64,000 nucleotides of DNA from Laetiporus sulphureus 93-53 (lineage: Eukaryota; Basidiomycota; Agaricomycetes; Polyporales; Laetiporaceae), in contig NW_024468515.1 in the NCBI RefSeq assembly GCF_001632365.1, positions 558,597 through 622,596 of the forward strand, read 5' to 3'. Each line of letters begins with the position of its first letter. Within the stretch, counting starts at the first letter, position 1. Position numbers and translations under genes: made by a program. The notes under the pieces were generated by a model. The model had not been told where the DNA came from and did no database searches. It worked only from the letters and a program-made list of their open reading frames with translations. Positions 56,584 to 64,000 of this stretch are shown one piece after another.

Positions 56584-56991
56584 CACAGTTCCGTGGATTG
56601 ACTCGTTCTGATGGTATACTGCACTTCACATCGTTTTAGCTTTCACGACATGACCATGGTCTCGAGCATTAAGTTATGGGGAGGAAGCCATGCGTGTATC
56701 TGTGTGATCTGTTTGCGTAAATATGTCGTTCTCATTTTCTGCATGATGAAAAGGTATATTCAGAGGCCTTTGTGTCACAGAAGACGTCCTGCGGTGAGCA
56801 GCTTACCTCGGACTGAGAGGCCACAACTTTGTCACAACACCGAAGCGCTCAATCCCATCAGCGCGATCGGCTTAGCTGCACGTGACCCATAGTTTTCATA
56901 AGCGCCCGCTCTACCGGACGCTCGTCCGAATCGGCCTGCATCCTCATCCACTCTTTCCTGCTGCCTAGTCGTTCCTTCGCTTGCGGGATCA
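56584..56991. other. intergenic between the F-box and TIM44 genes
   Basis: No gene. A pyrimidine-rich stretch at about 56930-56990 is the probable TIM44 leader. Confidence 0.45.
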
Positions 56992-58687
56992 ATGCTGCCT
57001 CGCCATCTTCGACGTGTTGTTCTGACCTCTGCGGCACCCGCTCAAATCCGAGCACTACTCTACAGCCGAAATGCTCTAAGACCGACTTCGTTCCGCATTC
57101 GCCCTGCTGTCTCCTCATCCGCTTCCTTTCACTCCTCGTCGCGTCGCCAAAATGAGCAGCCAAGGTCCCCCTTCAAGATCTTTGTCGAGGTTCTTCAGGA
57201 AGAGCTGAGGAAAAACCGGGAATGGGCCGACAGCAAGAAGCAGTTGACCGGTGATGTCACTCAGCTGAAGGATTCCGTGAAAGACTCAGAAACCATGAAG
57301 AAGGCGCGGGCAGCCTACGAGCGCGCTTTGGTACTACTTCGCGTTCATTGTCTGAAATGGCCGTGCATGACAGCTTTCTTAGTTGGCAGCCAGCATCAGG
57401 GACAACCCGCGGCTACGAGCGGCGGCGGAGGAACTGCGCAAGACGGGGGTCAAGGTCGGTGATGCCGTGTCTGAGGCGCTGAGGACAATGGAGGAAAGCG
57501 ACCTGATGCGTGCGGTACGAACGGTTTAGATGTCTCATTTACGTTTCTCACGACGTTAGTAGATCTCTCGCGCGTCTGCAGCTGTGTCATCCAAAATCGC
57601 CTCGACCACAGAGCCAATACGCAATACTGCCGCGTATAAAACATTGTCTGAGACGGTGGTTGATGCTCTGGACGATAGCGGGAGCGCGAAGCATGCTGGC
57701 TATGAAGAAAAAGAGCTTCGGCGGAAACGGCGGCAGATGCGTCTGGCAAAGGCAGGGAGGAACAGCATGACCCATGTTGTCAAGGCCGATCCCGAGTTCG
57801 TGTTTGCGAATGAATGAAATCACAAGAATTATTGTTAATTTTTTCACAGAGCTGGCTCTGCGATAGTGCTGCACAAGGACTCGCCGCGGCGAGAAGCATG
57901 GGAGAAGCTGAAGGAGACGAACCCGGTTTTGCGGTCACTAGCGTCGTTGAAACTGACCTACGAGGAGTCGGAGAATCCGGTCATTGTTGGAATGCGCACT
58001 GTTACGGACACAATTGGCGGCTGGTTCGAGGAGACGGAGCAGGCGCGGGTGCAGCGGTGCATAAAGATGATGGATCCAACGTTCACCTTGGAGAGCTTTG
58101 AACGTGAGCTGCGGGCGTATATCATACCGGAGATCGTGGACGCGTTCCTGAGCGCAGACCAGGAGGCGCTGAAGGCGTGGTGTTCAGAAGCGGTTAGTGT
58201 CAGACAGCCTTCAAGCACTCCGTTGCCTGACTCCTCACGCAGACATACAACGTTCTGTGGGCAACTATGGAAGTATACCTTCGCCAGGGGTTAGTCAGCG
58301 ACAGCAAAATCCTCGACATCCGATCAGTGGAGGTGCGTCACGGATCGCTGTCTACAGGCTTTTCATTGACGCGTGCCCCATTCCAGATCGCAAAAGGGGA
58401 AATGCTTGAGGAGAATATTCCCGCGTTCGTCGTGACGTTTGCGACGCAAGAGTTGATGCTGTTTCGGAATGCAAAAACGGGCGAGATTGTCGTCGGTGCG
58501 GAGGATAGGGTGGAACAATGTCACTATTTTGCAGTGATCACGCGGGTAGAGGAGGAGCTTGACAACGAGCTCACAGGCGGCTGGAAATTTGTCACGGTGT
58601 GTCCTGTTGCTCAAGGCATTCGTGGCCGTTTAACCGACCAGCTCTTTATAATAGATGGGCCGACGATCCGCACGTGCATACCTATAA
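56992..58687 (+). CDS. TIM44: mitochondrial import inner membrane translocase subunit TIM44
   Basis: TIM44 tethers the mtHsp70 import motor to the TIM23 channel at the matrix face of the inner membrane. ATG 56992 gives a basic, Arg/Ser-rich presequence (MLPRHLRRVVLTSAAPAQIR). Next is SPFKIFVEVLQEELRKNREW with an amphipathic charged region (TQLKDSVKDSETMKKARAAY), then LRAAAEELRKTGVKVGDAVS. The Tim44-like C-terminal domain reads EAWEKLKETNPVLRSL, NPVIVGMRTVTDTIGGWFEE, RCIKMMDPTFTLESFEREL, IIPEIVDAFLSADQEALKAW, then QELMLFRNAKTGEIVVGAED. Six or so short introns separate the blocks; the last joins GWKFVT to MGRRSARAYL, ending in TAA 58685-58687. All family landmarks are present and in order, so this is a functional single-copy gene. 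Confidence 0.93.
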
Positions 58688-59026
58688 TCCGTCATCGCAC
58701 GACCAAAACATCTGTCCTGCTAATCTACAGATTCCGGCGGCGGGCTGATCCGACAGACATACCAGAACACGCCCCACTCACGACGCGCGCGCCAAGTAAT
58801 TTATCATCATTGTCATTCATGATCATAGATCCATGGGTAGCAACTAATGCATTAGAGAAAGCGCCGCGGCTCCGGCCTGACGGACCCGCGGCGCAGATGG
58901 TGTACAGTAACTTTGATGTGCTCTACTCCAAGTTGCGGCCATCGCAGATCATCACATTCTAGCAGCAGCGTGGAGAGGGAGAAAGTGGGGTCGCTGAGTG
59001 GATGGGAGGGACAGAGTACTGCCTTG
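58688..59026. other. short intergenic region between convergent genes
   Basis: Separates the 3' ends of TIM44 (plus) and the holocytochrome c synthase (minus). No gene seen. Confidence 0.45.
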
Positions 59027-59938
59027 TCAGGCATCTCGCGCAGTCTGGTTGTTTTCCTTCAGTGAAGGCCAGACGTCTTCCGTGGCAGCCATGAGTCTCT
59101 GTCTGATACTGCCGACGCTGTCGAGGGCCGGTCGAACGTCCAAGGAGAACACAGGCGAGCCGTCGGGCTCTGGAGGCGCAGAGTAGTAATCGATAACATA
59201 CCGCACCTCCTCACCCGTAGTTCTTCGCCGGACGATCCAATCATGGCGGTCAAACGGCGGCTCGGTGCTACACATAGCGCGTCAGAGTTCGCGCTATCCT
59301 TCATGTCTGTAACAAACGTACTTGAACCTTGAGGGTAATAGCCAACCCGCGAACAACCAGAAACGTGCCTTGGGCGATAACTCGCCAGGTCGCCCTTTGA
59401 ACCTGGTCAACTGCAGATCTGCCGTTCTGATGTCTCGTGAGGACACGATACAACTTGTGCCACAATGTTGCGTAAGAACTCACGAGTTTTCCTTCCGTTC
59501 CCACTTGAGTATCTCTTGCCACGCCTGCTCATTTAAGAAATTGTGGATTTGCACCATCGTCTCAACGTGCTCCTCCGGCGTCTCCCAGCCTTTGCGTACC
59601 AGCGCATTGTAGAACTGCTGTGGCGATGGGTAGTCCCACCTGGTCGAGTCATCACGCGGGATAGAGGATGTGGAACGAGAGGTGGGCAGCGCGATGGCTT
59701 GGTTTGCCACGGGTGCCTGGGAAAGAGTGGGCATTTGGTTCAGCGGGTTCAGCGTGTCCGGTTCGTGAATTATCGGGCATTGTGCTGGGGCGGATGAAGA
59801 GGGTGTGGACGAGACGATTTGGTCATGTTGGATGGGACATTGGGCGGCAGAGGTGGACACGGTGGTCGCTGGCGGCGAGTGGTGAACGGGGCAAGAGGCA
59901 GGTGCCGATGCGACGGGCTGAGATGCGGCTTGACCCAT
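59027..59938 (-). CDS. CYC3: holocytochrome c synthase (cytochrome c haem lyase)
   Basis: The enzyme attaches haem to apocytochrome c in the mitochondrial intermembrane space. ATG 59938 opens [20 protein letters not shown], followed by two more haem-regulatory-type Cys-Pro motifs ([14 protein letters not shown]). The catalytic domain has [40 protein letters not shown], then after an intron [17 protein letters not shown] with [12 protein letters not shown] second intron joins directly to [15 protein letters not shown], then [20 protein letters not shown] and [15 protein letters not shown]. The stop is TGA at 59027-59029. Both intron joins are in phase and complete the conserved motifs. CYC3 versus the cytochrome c1 lyase CYT2 cannot be separated by eye; many basidiomycetes may have a single enzyme for both. 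Confidence 0.93.
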
Positions 59939-60517
59939 GAGTAAAGATTTTTATACACGAGAAATATAGTTCAAGAGGACGAGCGTAGTCCAACCGAGGC
60001 AGCTTCCAGGTCGAGTAAAGAGACCTACAAGTCGCAAGAATTAACAAGAGATCCGTGGCTCGGGTATACCCGGGATCCTGCACTCGATGCTGTAAAAGGC
60101 AATCGCATTCGTTATGGCCTCACCAGCTTTCAATAGTCATGGTCGAGCTGAGAGAACCAGTGTTAACCGTCTAAATCACGATTGAACGTACACGTCTCTC
60201 AGGTAATTAATATCACTGCTTCGGATTGATTTGTCTCTCAGCTGACGGTCACGCTACTTGCGAAGCTCCTTAGTTCCCAGCAATTCTCACAGCGAAGCCA
60301 CTCGAGTCCCAACAAGTTATTGAGGGTGCCGTCGCCTCCCCGGAATGCCGTTAGTCATACAACGAAACTCTGTCCGTGGGCAAGAAGCTCCACAGTGAGA
60401 TAAAGATAACAGCTCGCCAGATACTCATATAACAAGCGTCGGAGGACTCTAGTGCTCCACTCACGTGGCTATCAACGCACTCAAAGGCTCACAGACAGTG
60501 TCACTCCCTCGCAAAGA
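59939..60517. other. divergent promoter region
   Basis: Lies between the starts of the holocytochrome c synthase (minus) and the second 2OG oxygenase (plus), so both promoters should be here. No gene seen. Confidence 0.5.
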
Positions 60518-62026
60518 ATGCCGGGAATTGACAAGATACCTCCGTTCCCTGAAGATGTGCCCACACATCCTCTGCTCGTTGTCGACTATCAGCTCATTCA
60601 AGCGGGTGACGAGAATGAAGTGGATAAGCTCTGGAAGGCAGCGACACAACTTGGTTTTTGGTAGTAAGTATGTCACACACGAATGAGAAACAATCATGTT
60701 CAAGCCAGTCCCATTACTATAGTCTGAAAAACCATGGTGCAGATGAAGAGGTAGACGCCATGTTCGAGATGGGAGCAGAGACGATGGCACTGCCACTCGA
60801 CGAGAAGATGCAATTTGAGCAAGGTGACGAAGGGATATCATTCGGGTCAGTCAAGCCAATTGTTAAAACTGATTCATGCTAGAGGTCTTCCCCTTAGGTA
60901 CAAAGCAGCAGGAGTGAATGCGATTGACGAAAAGGGAAATGTCGATGCTACGGAGTTCATCAATGTGTCCAAGGACGACGCCCTCGCATTTCCGAAGATC
61001 GTCCATCGCACGTATCCGCGTACCGTCAATGTACGCATGGATGCCACCATCATCCCATTCGTGCGCAAATCGCTTGAGATCAATGCTACACTGCTCGAGG
61101 TGCTCAATGCCAAGCTGGGCCTTCCAAAAGGAACACTCGCGAGACTGCACAAAGACGAGGAGCAGAGCGGGTGCGTGGCTAGGGTGATCAAGACGCCTCC
61201 CCAGGGCAAAGATACAATTGATGAAGATAAGGCCCTGCTTTCGGCACATACGGACTTCGGATCTCTCGTGAGTGAATCCGTCGCAGCATTAATTTACGGA
61301 GTATTCACTCATTGTTGCTTTCAGTCGTTCTTACACAACCGGCTCGGAGGATTGCAGGTGCTTGCACCCTGTACGGACAAGTGGCAATATGTCAAGGTCT
61401 GTCTTGACATCGTGCGGTCTGCATTAGTGCTGATATCGACGATGTAGCCACTGCCTGGGCATGCGATTTGCAACATTGGTGACTCCTTGCACATCTTCAG
61501 TGGTGGAATTTTGCGCTCGAACGTGCATCGTGTCATGTGAGTGGTTCAAACGTTAGCGCGGCGAGCCAGCCAGGCATTCACCTTATCACGCCTTTCCGGT
61601 TCTTTGGAACCCGTGAACAGTGCCCCTCCGAAAGAGCAAGCAAGCTACGAGCGCTGTTCTCTTGTGTTCTTCACTCGTGCGAACGACTCCATAGAGCTAT
61701 GCCCGCTCATTGAGGAGAGTCCCCTTATTGCAAACACCGTCGCTTCGGCTCCGAACGCGCGAGCGCGTTTCTGGCCGGGTGTCACAGCGAAGGAGTGGCT
61801 CTTAAGGAGGAACAAATATCAAAGAATCAACAACTTCAAAGTAGGCAAATGATGTCGCACATATTCGATGAAAGGAAGACTCACTAACTGATATACCCCT
61901 CCCCCTTTCCAACAGGGCCCCGAAAGCTACAAGGCAAGCTTGGGCACGGAGGACTACTCCTCCATCACGAGGGTAAAAGAGCTTGTTGCGGGGGAGACTG
62001 GAAGCGTGCAGTCGATAACGGCTTGA
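60518..62026 (+). CDS. 2-oxoglutarate/Fe(II)-dependent oxygenase, isopenicillin N synthase-like, copy 2
   Basis: ATG 60518 gives MPGIDKIPPFPEDVPTHPLL, VVDYQLI and LWKAATQLGFW, then YLKNHGADEEVDAMFEMGAE after an intron at 60663-60719. The central part includes YKAAGVNAIDEKGN and FINVSKDDALAFPKI. The active-site motifs are SAHTDFGSL (H-x-D), FLHNRLGGLQVLAPC, NIGDSLHIFSGG with NVHRVM (third His), and RCSLVFFTR (R-x-S). The last intron joins NNFK to GPESYKASLGTEDYSSIT, ending in TGA 62024-62026. Motif order and intron positions are the same as in copy 1 (47899-49367), so the two arose by duplication of a genomic copy. The C-terminus is longer than in copy 1. Substrate unknown. Confidence 0.88.
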
Positions 62027-62172
62027 GCCTCCTAGTGGCAAGGAGCCACATACATATATCGCTTCCCGTTACGTGTGACTGTCCTATTTGCAAAATGATA
62101 CACGATATTGGTAAATTTTCATGACCAGCCAAGAATATCGCCTCAGCCACTTGATCAAATTGACGTGAATCA

Positions 62173-64000
62173 CTAAAGAAACGTGTCAAGATGATGCAAC
62201 AGCCGTTTCAAAACATCCTCTGCATTTCGCCGCCCCCGAAAGGTATGCTCCTCCCCTGGGTATATCACGAGCTCCGGCTTTGGGCAACCGATCGCTTCTC
62301 GTTCGACTCCTCGCAAGAACGCAATCGACTGCGTTACAGGGATGCGTGTGTCGTCTTTACCGTGAAACAGAAGCAGAGGGATCCGTACGTTCCTGCAATC
62401 CCTAATTGGGCTTCCTCGAAGGTACGTCGGTTCGCCAGGCGTCCAAGGGGCACCGCCGCCCAGAGCTGCCTGAAATGCCGTTAATATACGGTATCAGCCA
62501 TAAAGAGCGATCAGTTGCATACCACTATGTCGGGCAGGTCAGACGTGGCTGCCAACATGCCCCAATCTGCTACGCCTGCGCCTATGACAGCCGTCTTGAA
62601 TATACTGTTGGGACGAGTGCATCCCCACGCAGCGAGGTATCCGCCCTGGCTGAAACCCGCAATGCCGACTCTACTGGCGTCAACCATGCCTTGAGAGATC
62701 CCTTCCTCGATCATCGTTCGGATGTCTTCCCAGTCCAGGGTGCCGACCTTTCCATTGGCTGGCTTTTCGAAGGCGTCGCCTCGGCCAATACCTGCAATGC
62801 CCATGAGAGGGTGTTTACAATACAGCGGGACATACTTACTACCACGGTAGTTGGGAGACAGCACCAAGTATCCATGAGAGGCCAAGAAGTGACGCCAGCT
62901 CCAGTCCTCTGTTGAGCCGCCAGCTCAGTCTCCGTGCCATCACCAAAAGAAAGGGACTCACGGAATGATAATTCCAGCGTATCGCGTCTGCAGAGCAAAC
63001 ATGCTAACTGTCAGACATGCCAGAGTATATCACTCATCAGTGCTTACGTAGTGGGCCCTCCATGCGGCACGACAACGGTAGGCAAATTCCTCGCCTCCAC
63101 GCCTCTCGGATGAGAGATCACACCCTCGACTCGTTCTCCGTCAGAGCTTTGCCAATAGAAGGCCCGGCTGATCGGTGCTCTGTCCGGAAAGAGCCAGCTG
63201 TTATGCGAGCTCAGCTTTCTGCTGACGAGGCCGCGCTTGCCAATCTCTGTCTCAGCGAACCAAATCTCCGGAGGCTCCCCAGCGACAGCGGAGCTGCGAA
63301 GTACTGCGAATGCGTAACGACTTTCCTGGACGCGCTTTATGTCGAGATCCGAGAGACCGTCTGACGTCTCGTACGCGGTGAAGCTGGAGTGCACAGAGTC
63401 GAAGACATCGATCCTGGTTTGCAAACCCGCGGCCACAGTGACAGCGTAATGGTCTCCACCTAGCTTTAAAATATTAAGTGCCTCATCTGCCTCTCCGTAC
63501 GCAAGTCGCTTGGGGTCTGGCTCGTCTAATGACCGCGTCCAGAGCGAAAATGCGGAAATGTAGACAGACTGCGTTGCATTTTGAAGGAACACGAGGTCTC
63601 CCCTCTCTCTCCATACCGTTGCACTCGCTGGCATTCGGACGTGCTGGTAAACATGGTGAATGTTGGACTCGGCCTCCATGATTGAAACCACTGCTTCGGT
63701 CGTCGGATCTCGGCTCATGCTCTCGGCATCTGCATGAGGCGTCGAGCGATAGACGATAGAAGTGCTACCAGCACTCCACGAAAAGGCAAAGACATGTATA
63801 CCACTGGGTAATAGTGATCGGATGCTGAAGAGCAAATGGTCAGTCTGTAGGGAGATTCGTCGGAGCACTCCGTCAAGCTTACGGTTTCTTGGGGTCTTGC
63901 AGATCAAGCAGGAACAAGCCGTCAAAGTTAGCATTCTTCCTCCATATTTCACCAACAGGCTTGTCATTGGCTTCATGAGTCTCATGGTGCCGTGGGCCGA
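62173..64000 (-). CDS. S9-family prolyl oligopeptidase-type serine peptidase, 5' part missing
   Basis: The gene runs off the right edge, so the N-terminus is absent. The visible part starts in a beta-propeller region (VGEIWRKNANFDGLFLLDLQ, FAFSWSAGSTSIVYRST, IHHVYQHVRMPASATVW). The catalytic alpha/beta hydrolase domain follows: NLPTVVVPHGGPTT, FLASHGYLVLSPNYRGS-type sequence, then RVGIAGFSQGGYLAAW with the nucleophile Ser (about 62620). After an intron come VRIPLLLFHGKDDTRIPV (Asp) and IYPGEEHTFRGRRNAEDVL (His). The stop is TAG 62173-62175 after KRLLHHLDTFL. The triad is complete. The family removes or cleaves after short peptides; dipeptidyl- and acylaminoacyl-peptidases are the closest types. 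Its stop lies about 150 bp past the 3' end of the second 2OG oxygenase, convergently. Confidence 0.88.

Noticed and set aside
57587..57874. Minus frames inside TIM44
   Set aside because: They are shadows of TIM44 exons on the plus strand.
63017..63364. 115-codon plus frame
   Set aside because: Antisense to the S9 peptidase exon on the minus strand.

Overview
The window looks like a chromosome segment from a filamentous basidiomycete, probably a wood-decay agaricomycete close to the polypores; the lineage is inferred. The evidence is many short (about 50-65 nt) GT..AG introns, a fungal holocytochrome c synthase with three Cys-Pro motifs, multi-exon fungal P450 and GMC genes, DUF6534-type membrane proteins and a Helitron with fused Rep and PIF1-type helicase. 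No rRNA, tRNA or CRISPR array was recognised. Exon models were built by eye from splice signals and reading-frame continuity.

Layout. 1-7.6 kb: the 5' end of a minus-strand gene, a 644-bp fold-back element (668-1311), and a large multi-exon gene for a disordered, repeat-bearing protein (2203-6908). 8.3-15.7 kb: a divergent pair, an intact GMC oxidoreductase (minus) and a cytochrome P450 (plus). The P450 is broken by a 537-bp hAT-type MITE inserted just before the haem-binding loop. 16-22 kb: a decayed Helitron (minus) with degenerate tandem repeats beside it. 22-28 kb: a DUF6534 membrane-protein gene, a duplicated 3' fragment of the 2203-6908 gene carrying a second copy of the same MITE, and a second multi-pass membrane-protein gene (minus).

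28-40 kb is gene-poor. It holds a 350-bp inverted repeat pair, a small cysteine-rich protein gene (35413-35820) and a tentative membrane-anchored gene (38481-39839). 40-54.5 kb carries three paralogous C2H2-like zinc-finger genes, all minus: one intact, one clearly broken, one with a damaged start. They share a TATA-type promoter and two of them lie in a segmental duplication. Between them are a decayed high-GC gene, a 2-oxoglutarate/Fe(II) oxygenase and an alpha/beta hydrolase.

55-64 kb is a compact conserved block: an F-box protein, TIM44 (mitochondrial import motor), holocytochrome c synthase, a second paralogous 2OG/Fe(II) oxygenase, and the C-terminal part of an S9-family peptidase that runs off the right edge.

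Functionally, TIM44 and holocytochrome c synthase are neighbouring, convergently transcribed mitochondrial biogenesis genes. The GMC oxidoreductase, P450, two 2OG oxygenases and alpha/beta hydrolase are oxidative or hydrolytic enzymes of unknown substrate. Most of the rest is accessory sequence shaped by duplication, MITEs, Helitron decay and pseudogene formation.
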